Below are positions 18,471-27,600 of a stretch of 64,000 nucleotides of DNA, piece by piece (within the stretch, counting starts at the first letter, position 1; every line of letters starts with the position of its first letter). A program made the position numbers and the translations under genes. The stretch lies in the NCBI GenBank assembly GCA_001953215.1, contig CP019169.1, forward strand, positions 3,100,001-3,164,000, read 5' to 3'. This DNA comes from Betaproteobacteria bacterium GR16-43 (GTDB lineage: Bacteria > Pseudomonadota > Gammaproteobacteria > Burkholderiales > Usitatibacteraceae). The notes below the pieces were generated by a model that saw only the letters and a program-made list of their open reading frames with translations, made no database searches and was not told the origin of the DNA.

Positions 18471-19909
18471 CGCGGCAGTCCCAGAAGGTATTCGCGCCAG
18501 CGCGGCAGGATGCGCTCCGGCAGGTAGCGGGCCGCGACCGGCTCGCCGCGGCGCACGAGATCCTCCCGGCGAGCCGACTGCGCGGGATCGATCACGCGCG
18601 CGAGGGCCTGGGCGAGGTCGTCGGCCGAGTACGGGCTGAAATACTCCGCGGCATCGGCGAAGACCTCGCGATGCACCGCGATGTCGGAGGCCACGACGGC
18701 GCCGCCGCAGCGCATCGCCTCGACGCCGGAGAAATCGAACCCCTCGCCGAAGCTGGGGCACGCGGTGGCGCGCGCATGGCGGTAGAGCAGCCGCAGTTCG
18801 GGAGAAGGCACGTCCTGCAGCACGAAGAGCTCGCCACGTTCGATCCAGGGGCGGAACTTGCGCAGGATCGGCTCGTGCTGCCAGCCGAGCATGCCCACGA
18901 CGACGAGCTTCAGGTCCGGATGGGCGCCGGCGCGCAGTTGCTCCCAGGCCGAGAGCAGTGCCGCGTGGTTCTTGCGCGGTTCGAGCGTGGACACCATCAG
19001 GAGGTAGTCCACGCGCTCGCCCAGCTCGCGGGGCGAACGCTGCCCGAGCGCCTCGTCGTCGTTCAGCCGCGTGCGGATCACTTCCGGAACGCGCGCCGGC
19101 GTCGACAGCTCCGGGTAGTAGTGGTGCGAGACCATGTTGTGGATCGTGACGGCGCGCGACTCGACCTGCGGGAAGATGCGCAGGAGGTCCTGGCGCGTGG
19201 ACTCGGAAACGCAGGCGAAATGCGCGCCCGCTTCGACATTGGTGCGCAGCGCGTGGTAGTGGGACGCCTGGTGGTAGGCCATGTCCGAAATGGTATGCGG
19301 CATCAGCAGCGGGATGGCGTCATGGTAGCGAACGACCAGGCGCGTGGCGCCGCTCACGCGGGCCGGATAGGGCGTCTCGGCGATCATCACGTCGAAGCCG
19401 CGCGTGTCGAGGCGGGGGTAGGTCGCGTGCCCGAGCTTGCGGGTGAGCAGCGCCATGCGGTGCATCGCCGTCCACGGAACGCGCGCCACGCGGTACCCCG
19501 CTTGCGTGACGGAGTCGAAATCCTCCGCGTGCAGCGTGCGCGCGAAGAGCGCCTGCCAGATGAAATCGCGGAACGCGGCGGCCTCGAAGCGCGAGAGCTC
19601 TTCGGTGGCTCCGGTAAGCGCCCGCACCAGCATCCCGAGCGCGGCCACGTACGGGTTGTGCACTTCCTTGCGCAGCGAAACGACGACGCGCGACAGGCGG
19701 TTCAACTGCTTGTCGCGGCTCCAGCCTTCGTCCTTCACCGGCAGCCCGCGGGCGAGCGCATGGCCGCTGCTCTGCAGCAGGCCCTCCACGTCCAGGCCCT
19801 CCAGCCGGCGCAACCCGCGGAAGAGCAGCCGCGCTTCCTGCGGAATGCCGGCGTGCCCGTCGAACGCGGGTCGCAGTTCCAGCAGGACGCGCAGGGCCGG
19901 ATCAGCCAA
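18467..19909 (-). CDS. Glycosyltransferase family 4-like protein
   Basis: 480 residues from a TTG at 19909, overlapping the ABC ATPase gene by 8 nt. The C-terminal Rossmann half has 'VSTLEPRKNHAALLSAW' and the retaining GT-B signature 'CPSFGEGFDFSGVEAMRCGG' with the E-x7-E pair. The N-terminal half has the 'AGIPQEARLLFRGL' acceptor-side glycine motif. It adds a sugar from a nucleotide-sugar donor in the cytoplasm. It is the only clear sugar transferase in this operon, so the glycan part made here may be short, or other transferases lie elsewhere. Confidence 0.85.
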   Translation of the reverse strand: MADPALRVLLELRPAFDGHAGIPQEARLLFRGLRRLEGLDVEGLLQSSGHALARGLPVKDEGWSRDKQLNRLSRVVVSLRKEVHNPYVAALGMLVRALTGATEELSRFEAAAFRDFIWQALFARTLHAEDFDSVTQAGYRVARVPWTAMHRMALLTRKLGHATYPRLDTRGFDVMIAETPYPARVSGATRLVVRYHDAIPLLMPHTISDMAYHQASHYHALRTNVEAGAHFACVSESTRQDLLRIFPQVESRAVTIHNMVSHHYYPELSTPARVPEVIRTRLNDDEALGQRSPRELGERVDYLLMVSTLEPRKNHAALLSAWEQLRAGAHPDLKLVVVGMLGWQHEPILRKFRPWIERGELFVLQDVPSPELRLLYRHARATACPSFGEGFDFSGVEAMRCGGAVVASDIAVHREVFADAAEYFSPYSADDLAQALARVIDPAQSARREDLVRRGEPVAARYLPERILPRWREYLLGLPR

Positions 19910-20567
19910 GGTCGTGCACGACGTGCTTCGTGTAGTAGTCGTAGGCCGCGTCCACCGTGTCGAACGGATGGAGCTTCCCCTCGTGCAGCACGCTCGCCCG
20001 CTCGCAATAGAGCTTGATCACGTTGGCGTCGTGGGTCACGAGGATGAAGGCGCGGTCCTTGCGCTTGTGGAAGAGCTCGACGTGGCAGCGCTCGTGGAAG
20101 CGCACGTCGCCCACCACCATCGCCTCGTCGATGAGGAAGCAGTCGAACTCGATCGCCATCGAGAGCGCGAAGGCCAGGCGCGTGAGCATGCCGTGCGAGT
20201 AGTGGAATACGGGCTCGCGGAAGTAGACGCCCAGTTCGGTGAAGTCCTCGACGAAGGGCACCAGCGGCTTCCAGTCGACGCCGTAGATGCGGCAGACGAA
20301 CTTCAGGTTGTCCAGGCCGGTCATGTGGGGCTGGAACGCGCCGCCGAACGCGAGCGGCCAGGACACGCTCATGTCGCGCCGGATGTGCCCGCCCGTGGGC
20401 TGCTCGGCGCCGCTGATGAGGCGGATCAGCGTGGACTTCCCCGCGCCGTTGCGCCCGAGGATGCCCATGTTGCGGCCGCGCTCGAGCTCGAAGCTCACGC
20501 GGTCGAGCACCGTGTGCGGACCGCGTCGCGTCGAGTACACCTTGCTCACGTTCTCGACGCGGATCAC
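19902..20567 (-). CDS. Polysaccharide/glycolipid ABC exporter, ATPase subunit (KpsT/Wzt-like)
   Basis: 221 residues from GTG 20567, overlapping the permease stop as GTGA. Walker A is 'GRNGAGKST', the signature is 'YSHGMLTRLAFALS' in place of LSGGQ (as in KpsT), and Walker B is 'CFLIDEAMVVGD' followed by 'LVTHD'. Length and lack of a C-terminal carbohydrate-binding domain match KpsT rather than the longer Wzt. It powers export of a lipid-linked glycan or glycolipid with the permease that precedes it. Confidence 0.9.
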   Translation of the reverse strand: MIRVENVSKVYSTRRGPHTVLDRVSFELERGRNMGILGRNGAGKSTLIRLISGAEQPTGGHIRRDMSVSWPLAFGGAFQPHMTGLDNLKFVCRIYGVDWKPLVPFVEDFTELGVYFREPVFHYSHGMLTRLAFALSMAIEFDCFLIDEAMVVGDVRFHERCHVELFHKRKDRAFILVTHDANVIKLYCERASVLHEGKLHPFDTVDAAYDYYTKHVVHDLG

Positions 20568-21376
20568 TGGACCTCCACGCGCCGTCCGGCTTCGCGCACG
20601 AGGTAGAGCCCCGCCCAGGTGAGCAGCAGGCAGCACGCGCCCATGTAGCCCGCGTCGTAGCGCGTGACGACCGCATGGCCGAAGTAGCCGTCGCGCAGCA
20701 TCTCGACGCCGTGCACCATCGGCAGCAGCAGGACGCCTTCCTGGAATGCGGGCGGCAGCCAGTCCACCATGAAGGCCGCGCCCGAGATCGGGAAGAGCAG
20801 GTAGGCCGCCGGATGCCAGAGGCGCTCGGCGATCGGCGAGTACGCCGTGCCCGCGCCGATCAGCAGGGCCAGGCTCGTGCCGAACCAGGCGAGCATGAGC
20901 CAGCCCGCGACGACCTTCAGCGGGTCGCGCGGCAGGTCCATCCAGCCGATCCAGGTGAAGAGGGCCGCGAGGATCAGCAGCGAGGCGGTGGCGCCCGCGA
21001 TCTCGAGCACGATGCGCGTGAGGAACACGTCGATCACCTGCACGTTGCGGTGATAGAGCAGCCCCTTGTTGGATTCGATCGCCATCGCGCACCGCGAAGC
21101 GCAGTTGCGCCACAGCAGCACCGACGAGTAGCCCGTGATGGCGAAGGCGATGATCGGCAGCGTCGAGCCGTGCTGCAGCCCGACGGCGGTCCACAGCGCG
21201 GCCACGCCGAGCGTGAAGAGCATCGGCTCGGCCACGAGCCAGAGCACGCCCAGGTTGTCGCGCCCGAACCGCGTGATCACTTCGCGCATCAGCAGCGCGT
21301 GCAGCACGCGGCCCTGGATGCGCAGCGAGCGCACGAACGAAGCGCGTCCGTTCATCGCGCGTGCCTCAGTCGGCAT
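20564..21376 (-). CDS. ABC-2 type exporter permease (KpsM/Wzm-like)
   Basis: Up to 270 residues; an alternative ATG at 21355 (MNGRASF) avoids the overlap with the upstream gene. Six hydrophobic helices are visible, with the family's cytoplasmic N-terminal 'LLMREVITRFGRDNLGVLW' and a C-terminal 'VHGVEMLRDGYFG'. These are standard for capsule/O-antigen ABC-2 permeases. Paired with the KpsT-like ATPase and the KpsE-like protein it forms an inner-membrane export system. No outer-membrane KpsD/Wza or KpsC/KpsS gene is present in this window. Confidence 0.9.
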   Translation of the reverse strand: MPTEARAMNGRASFVRSLRIQGRVLHALLMREVITRFGRDNLGVLWLVAEPMLFTLGVAALWTAVGLQHGSTLPIIAFAITGYSSVLLWRNCASRCAMAIESNKGLLYHRNVQVIDVFLTRIVLEIAGATASLLILAALFTWIGWMDLPRDPLKVVAGWLMLAWFGTSLALLIGAGTAYSPIAERLWHPAAYLLFPISGAAFMVDWLPPAFQEGVLLLPMVHGVEMLRDGYFGHAVVTRYDAGYMGACCLLLTWAGLYLVREAGRRVEVQ

Positions 21377-22454
21377 GCTCGCGCACGCTCGCCACCAGGA
21401 GGCTCACCACGCCCCAGGCGGCCAGCGACAGCACGAACACCGTGAAGATGAGGCGCAGGCGCCGCGGTTCCACGGACTCGTCGGGCAGGTTCGGGCGCAC
21501 CAGGCGCTCGAGGTAGAGCTGCTTCCTCAGGGCCTCGCTGCGCGCCGTCTCCGACGCGGCGAGCGCCGTGGCGAGCTGGCGATCGGCGAATTCCTTCTCG
21601 AGCGCGAGCTTCTGGAAGTCCGGCGCGCGGGCGCTCAGCGATCCGCTGCCGGTCACTTTCGCGTTCTCCGCGGCGATGGCACCCCTCAGCGTTTCGGCCT
21701 TGCTGATGAGCCCCGGGATCTGCGGATTGCTGGGCGAGAGGCGGCGCAGTTGCGCGATCTGCGTCTCCGTCGCGAGCAGTTCTTCCTGGATCTTGGCCAC
21801 GCCCTGCAATTGCAGCGCGGCCTGGCGATCGGGTTCGTACACGGCCTGCCGGCCGCGGAACGACGACATCGCGAGCGCGGCGTCCTTCACCTTGTCCTCG
21901 GCCAGCTTCACCTCGCGGTCGGCGAACGACACGAGGTCGCGCCGGCTGCGCTCGTTCAGCTGGTTCACCAGGCGCTCGCCCATGGTGAGCAGCATGTCGT
22001 TGATCTTCTGCGCGTCCGCGGCCTTGAAGGCCCGCACGCGCAGCACCGTGATCGACGAGTTGGGATCGAAGTCGACCGTGGCCTTCTTCTGCCAGTAGCG
22101 GTGGAAGGCCTCGAAGCTGCGGTCCCAATCGAGCCCCGGGAAGCGGCCGACGAAATCGCCGGCGTCGGAATAGGCCTTGATCACGCCCAGCTTCTCGTCC
22201 AATTCGTGCAGCGCGTCGCGCGAGAGCATGAAGTCGTGGACGGAGTAGCTGTCGTCCTGCGCGCGGCTGAACGCGGAGCCCTGCAGCAGCGCGCCCATCA
22301 GGCCCGCGGAGGACTGGCGCTGCGGGCTGCGGATCACGAAGCGCGACTCGGAGACGTATGTGTCGGAGGCGATGAGCCCGAAGTACAGCAGGGCGAGCGC
22401 CGTCGGCACGACGACGATGAGGAGGAAGAGCGGATGCTTGCGGAGCCAGGTCAT
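21366..22454 (-). CDS. Capsule-export inner-membrane/periplasmic co-polymerase-like protein (KpsE/CtrB type)
   Basis: 362 residues. One transmembrane helix near 8-28 and another near 335-355 flank a long periplasmic region with predicted coiled coil (about 170-320, rich in E/K/A/L). 'SDTYVSESRFVIRSP' after helix 1 is characteristic of KpsE/CtrB/BexC proteins. These bridge the KpsM/T exporter to an outer-membrane channel. Its presence argues that the product is exported across both membranes, like a capsule, and not simply inserted in the inner membrane. Confidence 0.88.
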   Translation of the reverse strand: MTWLRKHPLFLLIVVVPTALALLYFGLIASDTYVSESRFVIRSPQRQSSAGLMGALLQGSAFSRAQDDSYSVHDFMLSRDALHELDEKLGVIKAYSDAGDFVGRFPGLDWDRSFEAFHRYWQKKATVDFDPNSSITVLRVRAFKAADAQKINDMLLTMGERLVNQLNERSRRDLVSFADREVKLAEDKVKDAALAMSSFRGRQAVYEPDRQAALQLQGVAKIQEELLATETQIAQLRRLSPSNPQIPGLISKAETLRGAIAAENAKVTGSGSLSARAPDFQKLALEKEFADRQLATALAASETARSEALRKQLYLERLVRPNLPDESVEPRRLRLIFTVFVLSLAAWGVVSLLVASVREHAD

Positions 22455-22470
22455 CGGTGGAAAGGGTCTT

Positions 22471-23298
22471 TCAGGGCGGGGACGTGCGTGCGGATTCTAC
22501 TATGCGGGTCGCCTGGGACAGGTCGCTCCAGCGGGCCAGCGCCACGCCGCGGCCGCGCAGGCGCGCGACTTCCTCTCGCGTAGGCCAGGAGTCGTAGCGC
22601 GCGGCGCCCTCGTCCTGGGCCCGGCCGGGGACGCGCTCGGCGATCGCATCGGCCAGGCCGACCAGCCGCGCGGCGCCGGCGGCATAGGTTCGGGCGGTGG
22701 CGCGCAGGAGGCTCTCGCCCGCCACGGCCGCGACCTCGACGTTCCCGAGCAGGGCCCCGGCATCGAATTCGGCGCTCACGCGATGCACGCTGGCCTCCAG
22801 GGTGGGCGCCTCCTCGAGCCAGGCCCGGAACACGGGATCGACGCCGCGGAAGCGCGGCAGCGCGCCCGGGTGGATGTTCAGGCCGCCGAGTGGGGCTGCG
22901 GCCAGGGCGCCGGGGCCGATGCGCTGGTTGAAGAACGCCGAGACCAGCAGGTCGGGCTTCGCCTTCGCGAGGAAGGCGAGCGATTCAGGCGCGTTGATCC
23001 GGTCCGTTTCGAGCAGCGCGATCGCTTCGCGCCGCGCGCGGCCGGCGACCGACGCTTGGGCAAGTGCGCGATCGGAGAGCATCGAGGAGCACGCGACATA
23101 GGCCGCATACGCGAGGCCGCAGCGGCGCACGTATTCGCGCGCGCCGGAAACCAGGCCCTGGCCCGGACGCAGGATGCGGCTGGAAAGCACGATGGCGGCG
23201 ACCGTGAAGCGCTCGGCCCGGAGGAGCCGGTCGAGGACGAGCGAACCCGCCAGGCCGCCGGAAGTGCAGAGGACCACGCGCAGCGGCGGGCCCGCCAC
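22471..23298 (-). CDS. Formyltransferase-fold enzyme
   Basis: 275 residues, GTG start directly abutting the stop of the alpha-oxoamine synthase gene. The fold's signature 'LNIHPGALPRFRGVDP' (H and P-x-x-R-G) and 'EFDAGALLGNVEV' match the formyltetrahydrofolate-dependent transferase family (Fmt, ArnA-N, PurN relatives), including the catalytic His. The Asn of the classical N-H-D triad is seen in 'FFNQRIGPG'. It is too short and wrongly placed for Fmt. It may formylate an amine, such as an amino sugar or the amino group installed by the neighbouring alpha-oxoamine synthase. That role is inference. Confidence 0.75.
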   Translation of the reverse strand: MAGPPLRVVLCTSGGLAGSLVLDRLLRAERFTVAAIVLSSRILRPGQGLVSGAREYVRRCGLAYAAYVACSSMLSDRALAQASVAGRARREAIALLETDRINAPESLAFLAKAKPDLLVSAFFNQRIGPGALAAAPLGGLNIHPGALPRFRGVDPVFRAWLEEAPTLEASVHRVSAEFDAGALLGNVEVAAVAGESLLRATARTYAAGAARLVGLADAIAERVPGRAQDEGAARYDSWPTREEVARLRGRGVALARWSDLSQATRIVESARTSPP

Positions 23299-24663
23299 TC
23301 AGAGCTGTCGCCAGGCGTCGGCGAGGTGGTCGACCGCCGCCTGCACCTGGGCTTCCGTGTGGGCGGAACTCAGGAAGAACCGCAGCCGCGCCGCGTTCTC
23401 GGGGATCGCCGGATAGATGATGGGCTGCACGTTGATGCCGCGCTCGAACAACGCCTCCGCGAGCCGCGCCGCGCGGATGGAGCTTCCGGTGACGGCGGGG
23501 ACGACGGCCACGCCCTGGCTCGTGCCGGTGTCGATGCCCGCGGCGCGCGCGCCCTCGAGGAACTGGCGGCCGCGCTCCTGCAACGCGCGCACGCGGCCGG
23601 GCTCGGCATGCAGGCGCGAGAGCGCCGCGAGCGACGCGGCCGCGACGGGCGGCGGCATCCCCACGGAGTAGAGGAAGCCGGGCGCCGCATGCTTGAGGAT
23701 TTCCACCAGCGCGCGCTCGCCCGCGATGAATCCGCCGCAGCCGGCCAGCGTCTTGCTGAGCGTGCCCATCCAGATGTCCACGTCGCGCCCGTCGATGCCG
23801 AAGTGGTCGCGAATGCCCAGGCCGCGCGGACCCATCACGCCGAACGAATGCGCCTCGTCCACCATCAGGAAGGCCTGGTGGCGCTCTTTCAAGCGGATGA
23901 TCGCGGGAAGGTCGGGGAAGTCGCCGTCCATGCTGTAGACGCCTTCGATCACCACCAGCGCGCGCTCGAAGTGCGAGCGGTGGGCGCGCAGCAACTCCTC
24001 GAGCGCGCCGACGTCGTTGTGCGCGAAGGCCATGCGCTTGGCGCCCGAGAGCTGCGCGCCCTGCAACACGCTGTTGTGGACCAGCGCATCGTGCAGGATC
24101 AGGTCGCGCGGGCCGAACAGGTGGCCGATCGTCGAGACGTTGGTGGCGTGGCCGCTCACGAAGGCGACGCAGTCCTCCACGCCATAGGCGCGCGCGAGCG
24201 CGGCCTCGAGCTCGCGATGCACGGGCCGCTCGCCCGAGACCAGGCGGCTGGCCGAAACCGACGTGCCGTAGCGATCGATCGCCGCCGCGGCCGCCGCGTT
24301 CACTTCCGCGTCGCCGCAGAAGCCGAGGTAGTTGTAGCTGGAGAAGTTCAGGTACTCGCGTCCGCCGATGCGCGTGGTCGCGCCGGCCACGCCGTCGTGG
24401 GCCTGGAAGTAGGGGTCGGCGATGCCCAGCCGCGCCGCGCCTTCGCGCACGAGCTGCATCTGCTGGTAGGTCGGGTGCTGGTCGAAGCGCCGGAAGCGTT
24501 CGGGGACGCTGCCCGGATCGTGCAGCGAGCGCAGGTTCGGAATCGTGCTTTCGCGCAGGTCGGCCGGCTCCTTCTCGAGGCGGCGCACGCGCTGCTCGAA
24601 CACGCGGCGGATCAACTGCTCCTTCACGCCTTGCGAGAGGCCGCGCAGGGTGCGTGATTTCAT
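23299..24663 (-). CDS. Alpha-oxoamine synthase (AONS/serine palmitoyltransferase-like PLP enzyme)
   Basis: 454 residues. The PLP fold type I core shows 'YNYLGFCGDAEV', 'DEAHSFG' (269-275, PLP-binding Asp/His) and the PLP lysine K304 in 'GTLSKTLAGCGG'. Relatives condense an amino acid with an acyl thioester with loss of CO2 (BioF, Kbl, SPT, and polyketide-linked forms such as SxtA4, PigH and Fum8). The first ~95 residues are an N-terminal extension rich in charged helices, longer than in BioF, and could contact a carrier protein. It lies 30 nt downstream of a PKS that lacks a thioesterase, so it is the best candidate for chain release as an alpha-amino ketone (inference). Confidence 0.88.
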   Translation of the reverse strand: MKSRTLRGLSQGVKEQLIRRVFEQRVRRLEKEPADLRESTIPNLRSLHDPGSVPERFRRFDQHPTYQQMQLVREGAARLGIADPYFQAHDGVAGATTRIGGREYLNFSSYNYLGFCGDAEVNAAAAAAIDRYGTSVSASRLVSGERPVHRELEAALARAYGVEDCVAFVSGHATNVSTIGHLFGPRDLILHDALVHNSVLQGAQLSGAKRMAFAHNDVGALEELLRAHRSHFERALVVIEGVYSMDGDFPDLPAIIRLKERHQAFLMVDEAHSFGVMGPRGLGIRDHFGIDGRDVDIWMGTLSKTLAGCGGFIAGERALVEILKHAAPGFLYSVGMPPPVAAASLAALSRLHAEPGRVRALQERGRQFLEGARAAGIDTGTSQGVAVVPAVTGSSIRAARLAEALFERGINVQPIIYPAIPENAARLRFFLSSAHTEAQVQAAVDHLADAWRQL

Positions 24664-24693
24664 GGGCAGGGCGGTCTCATGGGCGCGACGGGT

Positions 24694-27600
24694 TTATGAA
24701 CGGGACTGGGCTTCGTCGTGCGCGCCGCCGGAGCGCGTGAGCTCGTCGATCTGCGCGGCGTCGAGCTCGGGGGCGTATTGCGCGGCGACGAGGCTCACTT
24801 GCTCGCGCGCGGCTCGCGCATCCTCGACATCGCCCGCTTCGGCGGGATCCTGCAGCGCGCGCACCACGCGGGCCACGAGCTTGTCGATGGACGGTCCCTC
24901 GGAGAGCGCCAGCAGCGGCAGGTTCACGCCGAAGCGCGCTTCCACCGCGGTGAGCAGTTCCATGCCCATCAGGGAATCCATGCCCAGGTCCTGTAGCGGC
25001 TGCTTCGCGTCGAGGCGCTCGGCGGGCAGGCGCAGGATCGCCGCGATTTCCTTCTTCAGCAGGTCGGTGAGCACCGCGGCCATTTCCTCGGGGCCCAGCT
25101 CCTGGGCGAGGCGCCGCAGGTCGTGCTTGCGTTCGGAATCGTCGGTGTCGGTGTCGCCGCGCGCGCCGATCTCGTGGAAGCGCGGCGAGGCCGAAGCGGG
25201 CAGGAAGCGGCGCAGGCTCCGCCAGCCGTAGTCGAGCACGGCGAGGCCCGAGGCGTCGGCCAGCAGGAGCTGCTCGAGGATGTCGAGCGCGGCGCCGGCC
25301 TCCATCGCGGCGCCACCCATGTGCGAGGTCAGCGCCTCCCGGATCTTCTCGTTGCGCGCCAGGTAGCCCGCGTCGCCGATCGCGCCCCAGCTCACGCACA
25401 GGGCGGGGAGCCTGCGGTGCCGGCGCGAGACCGCGAGGGCTTCGAGGAACGCGTTGGCGGCGACGTAGTTCGCCTGGCCCGGATTGCCGAAGAGCGTGGT
25501 GGCGGAGGAGAAGAGGACGAAGAAATCGAGCTTCGCCTTGCGCGTGAGTTCGTCCAGGTGCAGCGCGCCCAGCATCTTCGGGGCAAGCACGTTGCGCAGT
25601 TGGGATTCGCTGAGGTTCGCGATGAGCCCGTCCTGGATGACGGCGGCGGCGTGCACGATGCCGCGCAGCGGAGCGCCGGCCGGAATGCTCGCCAAGAGCG
25701 CGGCCAAGGCTTGCCGGTCCGTCACGTCGCAGGCGGCGATGCGAATGCGTGCGCCGAGGGCCTCGAGGTCGGCGAGGATCGCCCGCGCTTCGAGCGAAGG
25801 CTCTCCGCTGCGCGAGACCAGCACGAGGTGGCGCGCGCCGCGGGCGACGAGCCACTGCGCGGTCCTCAGGCCGAAACCCTCGAGGCCGCCGGTGACGAGA
25901 TAGGTGTCGTGCCCGTCGAGGGTCAGCGTGCCCTTGCGCGCGGCGGGAGCGACGGCGGACTTCACGCCGTCCTCGAATCCGAGCACGACCTTGCCGATCT
26001 GGCGCGACTGCTGCATGTAGCGGAAGGCGTCGAGCGCTTCGTTGGCCGGGAACGCGCGGTAGGGCAGGGGCGTCAGCACGCCCTGCTCGAAGAGCGCCAT
26101 CAGCTCCCCGAAGAGCTGGCGCGTGAGATCCGGTTTCTCGCGCAACAGCTGGTCCGCATCCACGCCGAAGTACGAGACGTTGTTGCGGAAGGGGCGCATC
26201 CCGATCTGCGTGTTCTCGTAGAAATCGCGCTTGCCCAGCTCCACGAAGCGGCCGAAGTGCGCGAGCGCGCGCAGGTTCCTCGGGATTGCTTCGCCCGAGA
26301 GCGAATTGAGCACGACATCGACGCCCACGCCGCCGGTCACGGCCAGCACTTCGTCGGCGAAGGCGAGCGTGCGCGAGTCGAACACGTGGTCGGCCCCGAG
26401 CAGGCGCACGAGGTCGCGCTTCTCGCTGGTGCCCGCGGTCGCGAAGACTTCGGCGCCGAGCCAGCGCGCCATCTGGATCGCGGCCAGGCCCACGCCGCCC
26501 GCGGCGCCGTGCACCAGCAGCTTCTCGCCCTCGCGCAGTTGCGCGAGGTGCTTCAGGGCGTAGTAGACCGTGAAGAAGACCGTGGGCACCGTGGCCGCGG
26601 CTTCGAAGGACCAGCCCGCGGGCTTCTTCGCGACGATCGATGCGGGCGTGACCACGCGCGTGGCGAACGCGCCGGGAGCGAAGGCGATCACTTCGTCGCC
26701 GACGGCCAGGCCGTGCGCTTCCTTGCCGACGGCGGTGATGACGCCGGAGAGCTCCATGCCGAGGGACGGACCGGCGAAACCGGTCTCGACGGCTTCGTCG
26801 GAGAGCAGGCCCATCGCGTACATGACGTCGCGGAAATTCAGGCCCGCGGCTTTCACTTCGATCTGCACCTCGCCCGGCCCGGGGCGGCGCGCGGGTTCGG
26901 AGCGCCAGAGGAGGTTGCGCAGCGTTCCCGGGGTCGTGAAGTCGAGGCGCGCGATTTCGCCGTCGCGCGCGTGCGCCACGGCGGGCGTCGGCACGGGGCC
27001 CAGGCGCATCGCATACCGAGCCGCGCCGGCCAGGACGACTTCGTCGTCGGCACCGGGTTCGAGGATCTCCCGCGCCACGCCTGCGGAAGTGCCTTCGAGG
27101 TTCGCGGGGTCGGTGCAATCGATGAGCCGCACCTTGAGCTCGGGGAATTCGTTGGCCGCCGTGCGCGCGAAGCCCCACAGCACGGCTTCGCTGCCGTCCG
27201 GCGATTTCGCGGGCGAGGTAGCGCCCGCCGTCACGACGAACACGGAAGGCGTCATGCCGTTCGCGCGGCAGGCGATCAGCAGGCGCGTGAGCGCGGCACA
27301 GCGCGCGGCTTCCTGCTCGAAGGCCGCCTCGGCATTGCGCGGGCCCCGGTCCCCGGGCAAGCCGGAGAGGAACACGACACTCGCGAAGGGACCGTGTTCG
27401 CCCAGCAGCGCGGCGAGGCGTGCCTGCGTGTCGAGCGGGCTCGCGCCGAAATCGGCGGGCAGGAATTTGGCGACGCGTTGCTCGCGTCCGTCCAGCCAGG
27501 CCTCGATGCACACGCCGAGCGCGGCGGCGTAGCCCTCGTTGTCCTGCACGATGAGGTGCGTACCCTGCGCCGGTGCGGCGGGCAGGGCCGCTTCGACCGC

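Noticed and set aside
22471-23298. Formyltransferase-fold gene as fmt (methionyl-tRNA formyltransferase)
   Set aside because: It is shorter than Fmt, lacks a def neighbour, and is embedded between AONS and export genes.
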